DNA from: Heliopora coerulea
Lineage: Eukaryota; Cnidaria; Anthozoa; Scleralcyonacea; Helioporidae
Assembly (NCBI GenBank): GCA_030142905.1
Contig: JASJOG010000012.1
Span: 2,675,501-2,739,500 of the forward strand
Direction of reading: 5' to 3'
Length of the DNA stretch: 64,000 bases
Position 1 is the first letter of the stretch; every line of letters begins with the position of its first letter. This document shows, in pieces, positions 46,304 to 59,000 of the stretch. The notes beneath the pieces were generated by a model. That model had not been told where the DNA came from and made no database searches. It was given only the letters and a program-made list of their open reading frames with translations. Position numbers and translations under genes: made by a program.

Positions 46304-46560
46304 TGCGCACTTTAAATTTTCTACTAAGTAATAAAACACAAACGAGAACACGTAATTCATTTTGTAATTGACAGTTCGAGTACACATCTTTTTTACACAC
46401 GTAACATGATTTACATGTACGAAGACTTTTTCTGCAACGACATCGTTTGGGTAAACGTTTTCCAGAGTAATCGCAATGACTTTCTTCAACGGGAAAAGCT
46501 GGATTTGTAAATCAGCTGTGTCTCGCCGCAACAACATCAGCTTTGCCTGTGGCTGTTTAC
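46304..46560 (-). other. possible PDGF/VEGF-like exon fragment
   Basis: The minus frame encodes LQIQLFPLKKVIAITLENVY, then VFVHVNHVTCVKKMC. The spacing of hydrophobic strand, strand and H-x-x-C...C loosely recalls the end of a PDGF/VEGF cystine knot. There is no clear partner exon. Copy 1 retains only the far end (5,200-5,300). Low certainty; it may be unrelated. Confidence 0.15.
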
Positions 46561-46630
46561 CACTGAGATAATTTTCCGCTAGTTATATGGGTTGCAGTGG
46601 CGGATTTAGATTAAGTCAAATAGGTCAGCC

Positions 46631-46817
46631 CAGTGGCGTAACGGACTATGGTCAGGGTTAGAGCAAGTCCTAAGGCCCCCGACCTCTAAGGGCCTCCCCG
46701 ATGAATCTGTAAAGACAATTGAGATTAATGTCTTAAAATATATGCCTATACTAAGGGGAGTGACTGTGGCCCCTGAACGATCTCCTAAGGGCCCCCTGTA
46801 GTTCTATTACGCCACTG
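46631..46817. mobile_element. hAT-type MITE, 187 bp
   Basis: CAGTGGCGTAACGGA ... ATTACGCCACTG, flanked by the 8-bp duplication GGTCAGCC (46,623-46,630; 46,818-46,825). Opposite orientation to the MITE at 7,152 and at a different place in the duplicated unit. Confidence 0.85.
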
Positions 46818-47049
46818 GGTCAGCCTACTTACACTATGAATCTGGGCAATTGTTGAGGGTTGAGGGTAAGATGTCGAGGGTTAACAAGTAAAAATTTTTT
46901 ATTAAACCAAGTCAAATTGCGCACGAGGCTGTAAAGAATCAAAGTTCGAAAGGGACATTGTAGCGCTCATTGTAGCGTAAAACCTTGCGGGCAATACGGT
47001 AAATCCAATGCCTGCCGACAGCTTTAAAAAATATAATACAAAACAAACT

Positions 47050-47580
47050 CCGAAAAGAACCATCTTGGTACCCAAAATATGAGTGAGACAAGACAAAATT
47101 GAGAAGATAATATTTCGACTTTATTACATAGACATTGTCAAACAACTAAATGCGCGAGCTTGGTAACTACCTATTTGAGAAGGACGCGATGACATCTCAC
47201 TTGTTATTCATAGAGATATTAACAAACTGACAGGAAACGTGTTAGTATCGGAGTAGCATGAGAATTGACAATTAGAAAGATTACATACTAAATAAGGAAA
47301 GTTCTTTGCTGGCTTTTAAACCATTATTAAAATTCGGATTTTTAAGTTTTAGATATAGAGCTTCTAAGATAAGCAACTGGTTGAAGTAACTGTCAGTACA
47401 AGCATGAAGTATTTTAAAGTTTCTAAAAATTAACTGTTTGATGTGCTCTGAAAGGTCAATGGAGTGTGAAATGTCATTGTAGGCATCATACTGATAATTT
47501 AGTGTGAATATTATCACTACCAACTTAAAGATAAGCACGTTAAAGAAACCCATTTTCGATTCATGCACCAAAACCCGCTT
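47050..47580 (-). mobile_element. Penelope-like 3' end, minus strand
   Basis: Inverse of the 3' part seen at 6,500-6,990: LSEHIKQLIFRNFKILHACT, then YFNQLLILEALYLKLKNPNF in the frame 47,281-47,571, and the GGGTACCCAAAATATGAG end. It stands head to head with the plus-strand copy that starts at 47,585. Confidence 0.65.
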
Positions 47581-47584
47581 TTTA

Positions 47585-48526
47585 TTTAATGGTAAAATTT
47601 AGAAATAAAATGATGGTGTTTCAATGGGACCTTATTTAGGTCCCGTTTTCGCTAATATAATTTTAAACGAGTTTGGGAAACGAATTGTTTCAAAATTAAT
47701 CCAAAGCAGCGTTTTTAAGTTTTATAAACGATATGCTGACGATACTTTAGTTTTAGTGAAACTTAAAGACATACAACTAGTTCTAGATCAATTTAACAGC
47801 TTTCACTCCTAATTTAAAATTTACTTTTGATGATTTCACTAATGAAAACGTTCATTTTCTTCATCTGGCAATATTAAAAGATGACATCACAATTTACCGT
47901 AAAGACACGCATACAGCACAATACACTCATTTCTCAAGTACTGAGCCATGGACTCGGAAAACAGGTGGATCAGCTCTAGTTTTGCCCGGGCAGTGAGAAT
48001 ATGCTCTACAAACCACCTCTTAAATGATTATATCAAAAAAACTTCAATCTTTTATGTTTTGGATCGGTTTCCCCAACCACATTCGTAATTCTATTTTAAG
48101 GCACTTACGACAAAAACAATCGAATTATGTCTCTAACGCGAACGAAGATCGAGATGAAGATGAGCTTCCCAAGGTTTGGATTAGGATTACTTATCTTGGT
48201 AGAAAGGGTGAATGTCTAATAAACTCCTGTTTAAATAAACTTAAGAGATGTCTTTCTAAGCCTGTTAAATTTATTATTCATAAAACAAAAAAATTTCCTA
48301 TTTTACTTCAAGCAAAGATCCTATTCCGGATTTTTCCCGCAAGAACGTTGTCTACGAAATTACTTGCCCTGGTTGCAACTAGAATTATATTGGCAAAACT
48401 GAACGAAACATTTACACAAGTCTTATTGAACACGCCACATAGAAGGATTTCAGTGCAGTACCTGCTCATTTCTATAGTCGTCAAGGCATTCAACATCTCT
48501 TCAAACTAAATTATTAATATGATGCC
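47585..48526 (+). pseudogene. Penelope-like reverse transcriptase and GIY-YIG, 5' part
   Basis: Starts with GPYLGPVFANIILNEFGKR and the palm motif FYKRYADDTLVLVKLK (47,624-47,812), then a broken linker and a GIY-YIG start with an internal stop (ITCPGCN*NYIGKTERN near 48,365-48,410). The gypsy element splits it from its 3' end at 53,081. The reverse transcriptase is truncated, with several frame breaks. Confidence 0.7.
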
Positions 48527-51500
48527 TGTAATGTTTGTAACCGGAAGTAACCGACACTTCCGGTATAGTATACCAGCCGCATGGTTCCGGTAGATGTACG
48601 CATGCTCTGACAGTCTCTAGTTGTGTTGTTGTTGTCCGCCATTAAAAGCTGAAATATTGAAATCTAGAAGTGGTACCTTGTTTTATTGGTAAGAACACAA
48701 CAGTGGCGACGAGGATGGGATATTTTGGTACCTGGCATTCTAGATTACAAGGATATTGCTAAATATGGCTGCTATATTCGGCACTATTAACGAATTCGAC
48801 GCTGACTCTGACCAGAACTGGGACGAATACATCGAACGATTGGAACATTATTTCGTTGCTAACGATGTGGAGGATGCAGAAAAGAAAAGGTCAATATTAT
48901 TGACGGTATGTGGTCACAAAACATACGGGTTGATTCGTAATTTATCTAGTCCTGATAAGCCAGGTGATAAAACCTACCAGCAACTTAAAACACTGATTCA
49001 TAACTACTTGAAGCCGAAACCACTTGTCATCGCCGAACGTTTTAAGTTTCATCAACGAAAACAGAAGGACTCGGAAACGGTGAGTCAGTACTTAACAGAA
49101 TTAAGGAAGTTGAGCGAGCATTGTCAATTCCAGGGGTTTCTAAGTGATGCCGATCGTGATCGATTGTTTGTGGGTTGTCGTCTGTAGCAATCCAACGAAA
49201 GTTGCTGTCGGAAGCCGATTTGACACAGCAGAAAGCATTGGATATAGAGCTTAGCATGGAAATGGCTGCGAAAGAGGCGGAAAAGCTGTCTGGTGATGTT
49301 TCAGATAAAAACGAAAGTTGTAATAAGATGTCAACTCAGTGTTTTCGGTGTGGAAAGTCGAATCACATAGCAACTGTGTGTTTTCATAAGAAGAGTAAGT
49401 GCCGAAATTGCCAGGAAATTGGTCACCTGGGGAGAATGTGCCAGAAGAAAGGCAAAGCCCAAGCTCCAATTTGTGAAACACCCACTGAACAAAGAGGAAA
49501 GATTAAAAAAAAAACTTCGAAACTTAATAAGCTTGCAGGAGAGGACGTGACTGGAGGAAGTAAATGCTATGATGATGATAATTTTGAAGAATGGTCAGTT
49601 TACACTATGTTCGCGAAATCGGAGGACAAAAAGGAAATCAAGGTCAAGGTAAATATTAATAACTGTCCAATAAACATGGAACTTGACACAGGGTCCTCAG
49701 TTTCATTAATATCGCAGTCACTTTACAATAACAAATTTAAGAAGTCTGCTCCTTTAAAAAGTTCTTCCATTGTGCTGAGAACCTATACCGGACAAACAGT
49801 GCCAGTACTTGGTGAATTTGTGGCAGAAGTGCAATATGAGTCGCAAAGAATGAAATTGCCCTTGTTAGTTGTGGGAAGTGAGGGACCAGCATTATTGGGT
49901 AGGAATTGGCTTCATAAGCTGCGGATAAATTGGAGAGATATCCATTATACTATCAAACGAAATGCTCCAAACGTGAAAGAGCTGTCCAAGTCATACTCGG
50001 TTTTCAATGGTAAGCTTGGAACCGTGAAAGGGATCACAGCAACACTCAAGGTCAAGGAAGTTTCCCAACCCAAATTCTTTAAACCGAGGCCAGTACCGAT
50101 TGCACTAAAGGACAAAATAGCGAGTGAACTGCTCCGCCTAGAGAAAGAGGGAATCATAAAAAAGGTGGAGAGCTCAGAATGGGCTACGCCAATTGTGCCA
50201 GTGTTAAAGCCTGATGATACAGTACGCGTTTGTGGAGATTATAAGATTACTATCAATCCAGTCCTTGATGTTCCAGAATACCCACTACCTACAGCCGAAG
50301 AAGTTTTTAGTAAATTGAGTGGTGGCCAGAAGTTTTCAAAACTGGATTTATCACATGCATATCAGCAGATTTTGCTGGATAAAGAATCACGCAAATACGT
50401 AACCATCAATACTCACTTGGGATTATATAGATACACTAGACTTCCCTTCGGGGTGGAAGCTGCTCCTGCTATCTTTCAACGAAGCATGGATCAGATTCTG
50501 AAAGGAGTTAGTGGAGTTGGATACATTCTCGATGATATCCTAGTCACAGGAAAGGACGATGAGGATCACATGAAGAATCTGAAGTCAACTCTGCAGCAGT
50601 TGGATGATTTCGGTATCAAGCTTAAAGAATCGAAATGTTCATTCATGCAGGACGAAGTGGAATATTTTGCATTCAAGGTGAATAAAGATGGCATTCACCC
50701 GTCGCCAAAGAAGGTAGAAGCCATTCTACAACTTGAAGACCCGCAGAACAAGAAGGAACTTCAGTCGTGGTTAGGCATTGTGAACTACTACAGGAAGTTT
50801 CTGCCAAACATGTCCACCATAGTCCGACCTTTGACTCATCTGCTGGCAAATGATGTAGAGTGGGAGTGGACCAATTAGTGTGTACAAGCTTGCCAAAAGG
50901 TAAAAAAGCTGTTGGCATCATCTGAAGTACTAGCCCATTACGATCCAAGTAAACCTGTAATATTGGCGGTAGATGCCTCATCACACGGATTAGGAGCTGT
51001 CATTTCCCATCAAATTGACGATTCTGAGGAAAGACCGATTGCCTACGCCTCATGAACTCTGACCTCTGCAGAACGGAACTACTCGATGATTGATAAAGAA
51101 GCTCTCGCAAATGTGTTTGGCATAAAAAAGTTCCATCAGTACCTATATGGTCGACGTTTTACTCTGCTCACGGATCACAAACCACTGACACTAATACTTG
51201 GTCATAAGAAGGGTATTCCAGTACTGGCAGCTTCCCGAATTCAGAGGTGGGCTATTCAACTTTCTGCTTACCAGTTTGCCATCAAGTATCGTTCAACTGA
51301 CCAGAATGGAAATGCTGACACGTCCCGATTCCCATTGAAGACATCTGAGCAGGTTTGTGACGGTGTTTTCTTTAAGGAGGCTGAACTTGTAAACAAGATG
51401 CAAGTTAATGGGTTACCAATCACAGCTACGCGAGTCGCATCAGCAACCAGAAATGACAAGTGGCTATCCAGAGTGGCTGAATTTACAAGAAGTGGCTGGC

Positions 51501-53080
51501 CACAGGGTGAGCTCGACAATGAATTGAAGTTGTGTCACCGTATACGGGAAGAGATTACCTTAGAAGAAGATTGTTTACTTAGAGGGGTACGAGTGATAAT
51601 TCCTGAAAACTATCGTGAAGAAATCCTAACTGAATTACATGCAAATCATCCTGGAAGGGTGCGCATGAAGGCATTGGCTCGGTTACATGTGTGGTGGCCT
51701 GACATAGACAGTGACATTGAGAACAAAGTGGCAAAGTGTGAATCGTGTACAAAGCAGTGGCCAAACTTTCCGAAAGCACAAGCCAACCCGTGGATTTGGC
51801 CCCAAACACCCTGGCAACGTATTCATGTGGATTTTGCCGGACCGTTTCGGAATGAAATGTTCTTGGTTGTGGTGGACGCTCACTCGAAGTGGTTAGAGAT
51901 TGTGAGGATGTCATCAACATCAGCAGCGAGTACCATAAACACCTTACGTCGTATGTTTTCATCATATGGGCTCCCAAAGGAAGTCGTTTCAGACAATGGC
52001 CCGCAGTTTGTTGCAGAAGAGTTCGAAATATTTTTGAAACGAAACGGCATAGCTCACATCAAGTCAGCACCATATCACCCAAGCTCGAATGGAGAAGCAG
52101 AACGGGCAGTCCGTACTTTTAAGCAAGCAATGAAGACCATGGAATCGGAAGGTGGTACCCTGAACCAGAAGTTAGCCGCTTTCCTACTGTCATACCGAAC
52201 CACACCGCACAGCATGACGAAAACTACACCAAGTGAGTTGTTTCTTGGGAGGAAAGTGAGGACAAGACTAGACATGTGTCGACCCACTCTGGCGCAGTCC
52301 GTACGACAAAGATCAATGCCAAAAGAGAAGACACCTCGGACATTCGAGGTTGGTGATATAGTCGTGGTTAGAGATTATCGTGGGAATCCGAAGAAACCAT
52401 CGTGGATTCGAGCGATTGTTTTAAAGAAACTAGGACCAGTGACTTATACAGTCCAAGTTAACAATATGCAGTGGAAGCGACATATTGATCAAATTCGCTC
52501 CTGTGATCCCAACTGCAAAGTATCAAGAGACCGAGAACAGACACCAGAAGTGTTCAACAGCTCTATCATCACTTTCCCAACAGCCAAACCAAATGGCATA
52601 AGTGAGATTCAACCAGTGGAGCCGTCTACCAACATAAGCTCGGATATTCAGGAAGAGCCTAGTGATCCCCAAAGTTGCAGTCCGATGGCCAATGTTGATA
52701 TTGAACCACGTTACTCAAGTCGTGAAAGAAGAAAGCCGTGCCGATTAATTGACAATCAGTGCCTCAAAGTATACTTAAGGTGAACGTATCTTAAACGGTT
52801 ATAAAATCAAACCCTAGAACATGTTAAAATTTAAGTTGACGAACAAACCATTGATATTATGAGCCACATGATTATATTTTTTTTTTAAAGGGGGAAAATT
52901 GTAACGTTTGTAACCGGAAGTAACCGACACTTCCGGTATAGTGTACCGGCCGCATGGTTCCGGTAGATGTACGCATGCTCTGACAGTCTCTAGTTGTGTT
53001 GTTGTTGTCCGCCATTAAAAGCTGAAATATTGAAATCTAGAAGTGGTACCTTGTTTTATTGGTAAGAACACAACAATGCC
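48522..53080 (+). mobile_element. Ty3/gypsy LTR retrotransposon
   Basis: LTRs at 48,527-48,703 and 52,900-53,075, TG...CA ends, 5-bp target duplication ATGCC on each side. The empty site is preserved in copy 1 (about 6,562). Gag, protease, reverse transcriptase, RNase H and integrase are in standard gypsy order, with one frameshift and two stops. LTRs differ at three bases and one indel, so insertion is fairly recent and later than the segmental duplication. Confidence 0.
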
Positions 53081-56000
53081 TACAATGACATTTCACACTC
53101 CATTGACCTTTCAGAGCACATCAAAGCGTTAAATTTTAGAAACTTTAAAATATTTCATGCTTGTACTGACAGTTACTTCAACCAGTTGCTTATCTTAGAA
53201 GCTCTATATCTAAAACTTAAAAATCCGAATTTTAATAATGGTTTAAAAGCCAGCAAAGAACTTTTCTTATTTAATATGTAATCTTTCTAATTGTCAGTTC
53301 TCATGCTGTCAACTCCGATACTAGCACGTTTCCTGTCAGTTTATTAATATCTATGTGAATAACAAATGATGATGTCATCGCGTCCTTCTCAAATAGGTAG
53401 TTACCAAGCTCATGTATTCAGTTATATTTGTCTTGTCTCACTCATATTTTGGGTACCAAGATGCTTCTTTTCGGAGTTTGTTTTGTACAATACAGGTTGA
53501 CTGTCCACGCGCTTCTTGCTACATTTCAACTTGTTATTAGCGAGCACACAAGATGGAACCGTTTAATTCTCCGACAATATTGATTTTTGGTTTACTTGCT
53601 TGCGAACAGCTCAAACACCAGACTGTCACACTACATTATTGTCTCCCAACAGGAAAAGATAGTGCAAAAAAAAACCATTTAGGTTTAATAAGACTACTCC
53701 CAATATCCATTGTTGAATCTCCACTGACTACCTCAAAGTACAACTTCTCAGATATTTTGAAAGAAAGATTTTCGAAAGATACTCCTGACATGTCCGACTG
53801 AAAGTTCAGATGATCAAACCACCATCAAAAATACACGAATGTTGCAGATAAAATTTCGGACCCGACAGGTGAAGCAGGAATCCTTTTGCCCAGGAAATGG
53901 TTTGATTGACTTGAATGTGATATTTACTATATTGCCCGCAAGGTTTTACTAATTAAACTGAGCGCTACTATGTCCCTACTATGTCCCTACTATTTCAGAG
54001 TCATCCTCAGGGTATTATGAAATGATAACTTCACAATTAACCTACACTGCTCAAGTCAACTGAAAAATGTTGACTCGAGCGGGATTTGAACTCGCACCTT
54101 CGGGATACAGGTCCGCCGTTCTACCTGTTGATCTATCGAGTCCACAGGGATTGTAGGCGAGTTTTTATCAAATTTAATTGCACGAGATATTCTCACAACA
54201 ACTTAACGCTATCCATGAGGATGGATGTGCAGTGTTTCAATTCAATTGAAGAAGTTTGAACAAATTTTTGATTTGATTTGAAGTGAGAGTTGTAGTGTTA
54301 CGGCAATGAATGTTTCGTTGGAAGTGGGATAAACTGTACGGAGGAGTGTTCATTTATTCATGAAAGTTTAGCAGTATATTTGCTAGTACAAAGTAAGGGA
54401 ATCACGGGTTTGCTTGCAATTTTTTCAAGCAAAACCTATCGTGAAATGATTTGACAAATAATGCAATTCTATCATTTAGTCTTCCTCTTTGTAGATATAG
54501 ACGAATGTTTATCCAGTCCTTGCCATTCAAATGCCACCTGTAATAACACAATTGGTTCGTTCTCGTGTACCTGTAATCACGGATTTATTGGAAGTGGAAC
54601 AAATTGTACTCAGTCAGGCAAGTGCACATTTACACACGAAATTTTCAAAGAATGTTTGATGATACAAAGTAAGGGTAACACAGACTTACTCGAACGGAAA
54701 GTTAACAGGACCATATAAACGAACGAAGAAGTTGTCTACGTAAGACAGGTATGGTTCAGAAAAGATGCAAAACCTTTGTTCACGTTGTTCCGCTTGCACA
54801 TCGTTGAGACTATTTTGTTTGTTTTTTTCTTTGGTAGCTCTCAAACTAATGGTGTTTCCTAGCACTAAAACTTGCAGTTTAGTTCATTGCACCTTTGATT
54901 AATGTAATTTGATTTAACCAATAGCGCACTTGCAGTTAGTTTCCTGGGTGTGATCCCTGGTCGAAAGGTATTTTGTTTTATTGGTTTTTTCTCTCATTTT
55001 TGGTATCGTTCTTTGATGAGAACGTGTCTCGCGAATAAATCGCTGGAACTATTGCTTGTATGAACATGTTTATCGTTTAGGATTAAACATTTGATCGTCC
55101 GAGACGAATGTGAACCAGTGTAGTGTAGAAAATCCGAAGTAAACAAAGTCCTAAAACCGACCGCAGCGCTAGATCAACACACTGATTTGACCGAGAGTGC
55201 TGAACATCCCAGAACATTGAAAACCGAGGACGAGACCTCTTGGCCTTTTTAGGTTGCGAACTTAAGATTTTAGTATTTGACTTTCTTTTCTTTTGTTCTT
55301 TTGTTTTTAATTCGACTATCTTTTTACTTGGCTCCCAATTTATAAATAAGAGGAATGGATGCTAAATACATAATTTCGAATTCAAAGAAAGCAATTTCTT
55401 CGTCAACCGCTGCTGTTTTCCCTAAAGTTGTTTTCAATTCCAACTACGTGATTCTCGTTTAATTCCGTAATGAGCTAAAGTTTTATCAAAAATGCCATAA
55501 AAGTTTGGGAAAAACGTTCTCATTTTGGTGATATTAAAGTTAATTTAGCAGCCCTTTCCTCATTTCGACATTTATCCAATTCTTTGCATTGTAAGTGCTA
55601 CTAATGACAACACTCGTGGTTAGTTTTACCGTAAAGTTTAATATGTAAATAAGAAAATTATTCTACTGATTGTATTTGACTTAATTTGTTAAGATGCAGT
55701 GGTTAAGTCAAAAGGTCCTCAGCTCCTCTGACCACCGTGCATTTTCTTCTTTAAGTTATTAATTTTATCGCCGTTTACTCTTTAAAAACTTCTTAGTTTG
55801 AAAATTCTTTTTCCTTGTTAATATTGATAATGCTTTAAAAGTAACTTGAAGAAATTTTTGATTTGAATTGTAAGTGAAAGTTGTAGTGTTACGGCAATGA
55901 ATGTTTCGTTGGAAGTGGGATAAACTGTACGGAGGAGTGTTCATTTATTCATGAAAGTTTAGCAGTATATTTGCTAGTACAAAGTAAGGGAATCACGGGT

Positions 56001-59000
56001 TTGCTTGCAATTTTTTCAAGCAAAACCTATCGTGAAATGATTTGACAAATAATGCAATTCTATCATTTAGTCTTCCTCTTTGTAGATATAGACGAATGTT
56101 TATCCAGTCCTTGCCATTCAAATGCCACCTGTAATAACACAATTGGTTCGTTCTCGTGTACCTGTAATCACGGATTTATTGGAAGTGGAACAAATTGTAC
56201 TCAGTCAGGCAAGTGCACATTTACACACGAAATTTTCAAAGAATGTTTGATGATACAAAGTAAGGGTAACACAGACTTACTCGAACGGAAAGTTAACAGG
56301 ACCATATAAACGAACGAAGAAGTTGTCTACGTAAGACAGGTATGGTTCAGAAAAGATGCAAAACCTTTGTTCACGTTGTTCCGCTTGCACATCGTTGAGA
56401 CTATTTTGTTTGTTTTTTTCTTTGGTAGCTCTCAAACTAATGGTGTTTCCTAGCACTAAAACTTGCAGTTTAGTTCATTGCACCTTTGATTAATGTAATT
56501 TGATTTAACCAATAGCGCACTTGCAGTTAGGCCTTTATAGATTGTGCTAGCATAATTTTTGGCATAATTTGGAAAAACGAGCATAATTTTGCACTTTTTA
56601 TAAAAGTAGCACTGCTAGCATAATCAGCATATTTTTACGTTTTTTGGGGGGGTTTTTTAAGGAATATTACCAGAGTCACGACTTGCTTGGTCTCTAAGAT
56701 TGATTGTTTTCAAGTTCGGTCCATGGTTCATTCGCTTGACAATTTTGCAATGTCTTGGGGGAAGAAGGTTACCGCAAAAAAGCGTCGTCCGTCGTCTAGA
56801 GTCTAGAGGACTGGGCACACCGGAAGTAAAGATTGTGTTGGTCGCAGTTCCCGCCTTCACTGGCAACAAAATGGCGTCGAACTTACAGCTACGAGAAGAA
56901 CAGCCACCCAACAGGCCAGAAAGGGCTCAAATCTCCAGAGATCGGAGCCTGCAACAAACCAAAAGCCAATACAAGACCAGAGGGGCATCTGACGTGAAAA
57001 AAGTTTCTTTACATGATCGTATTAATCAATTTCCAGGTCAGCATCTAAGTATTAGAGGCAACACGATATTTTGCAATGCTTGCAAAGAAGTTGTTTCATC
57101 AAAGAAAAGCATATTGTCATCCCATTGCACTTCCAAAAAACACACCAGTGGGAAAGAGAAGATCAAGAAGTTGAGGTTGAGAGAACAAACCATTACCGAA
57201 GCACTAAGTCGAGAGAAGGGTCGCCAAGATAGCACGTTACCCTTAGCTGAGCAAGCATACCGACAGGAAGTAGTAGAGGAGTTTTAAAAGGCCGGGATTC
57301 CCATCATAAAAAAAGACAGGCTTCGTCCACTGGTGGAAAAAAATGGCTATCGACTTACCAGCAGCGCCATTCTCGGGCAGTATATAGACCTTATTTTCAA
57401 ACAGGAAGTCGTTAGGATAAAGAAAGAACTATCTGTGCCAGGAGAGGGAGAGATGACAAGGGATGTATCGGTAATTTTTGATGGAAGCATTAGACAAGGC
57501 CAGGCAATTGCAGTGATCGTTCGCTTCATCGATGACGTATGGAACATAACGCAATGCCTCATACGAATTGACATCTGCTCCAAGTCGGTAAATTCAGAAG
57601 GGCTGGCAAGAGTTCTCAACGAAACCCTGTGTGTAGAATTTGGAATACGGGGAAAGTCGTTGCTTGCAGCGATGAGGAATGGGGCAAGTGTGAATCAAGC
57701 GGCGTTGAATCGGATGGCATTCATCTTCCCAGAGATTCTGAACGTTTGTTTTTCCCACACGCTGGACAATGTAGGCAACCATCTCGATATTCCTAATCTT
57801 GTGGAGTTTGGAAACCTGTGGATCTGGCTCTTCAGTCACAGCTACGAAGCAAAGTTGGCGTGGCAGACCCAGACTGGTCGCAAGCTAAAGTCATACAGTG
57901 AAACACGATGGTGGTCGAAATGGGAGGTGTTCAAGCAGCTGTTAGAGCAGTTTGGAGATGTTCAGCAATTTTTACAAGTGGCTGAAGTAGATAGGATCGC
58001 TCCGCATATTGTATCACAGCTTCAAGGTATTCTCGCAGATCCAGAGCGCCTTGTCAGTGTTAAACTCGAGCTAGCTGTCACCATTGATGTCGGAGAGCAT
58101 TTTGTAAAGGCCACCTACGACTGAGAAGGTGATGGCCCTCTTGTGTTTTTGTGCTACGAGAGGTTGAAGGCTGTTGTCGAGGCCTGTCAGGCTCCACATT
58201 TTCCTCATACACGTGCAGTTGCTATTGCAATTGCCAGTGGAGATGCTACACAGATCGCCGCGACTCTTGAACAGAGAGCAAAATCATGTGTGCAGCCAGC
58301 TATACAGTAGTTCTTGCGGAAGTTTAATGCGGAGCTTTATGACACAGTCTCGGCCTTCAAGGCTGCAAGAATCATGTGCCCAGACACTGTCCAGCGGCTG
58401 AGACCTACTCCCGCTACAGTAGAAACCCTCAGAATCTTCCCGTTCCTCAACAGTGATGCAACCATCAATGATCTGATCAGAGAGATAAAGCAGTACGTCG
58501 CCGCAGCCGAAGAAGTGGTCATCCAATGCGAGGAAAAGAAAGTAGAGTGGTGGCAGCTCCACGCAGAGCGACTTCCTAATTGGTCCTCCGCTGTCAAGAA
58601 AGTGCAACTGGTTCATCCCTCTTCTGCTGCCTCAGAGAGAGTATTTAGCATACTCTCAGCCTCGTTCAATGACCAGCAGGATAGTCCACTTTCGGATTAC
58701 TTACAAGCAAGTGTGATGCTGCAATACAACAAGCGCTAAGCTATCCTAGAACATATTAAATGTGATACATCATCGAGTAACCTATTCTAGTCTGGAATAA
58801 AGTACAGTAGTTAGTTGTGTTTTATTAAAGCAAGTTTGCAACTCAAGATAAAGAAGATATCATGCTTTATTAACAATAAATACATAATTTGGACTTGTTT
58901 TGTGTTTCTTTTTTCAAAAGCACATTTCAAGAAAAAGTAGCATAATTTTCAAAAACGAGCATAATTTGAGCATAATTTGGAAAAAAAACGGGCAATGCTA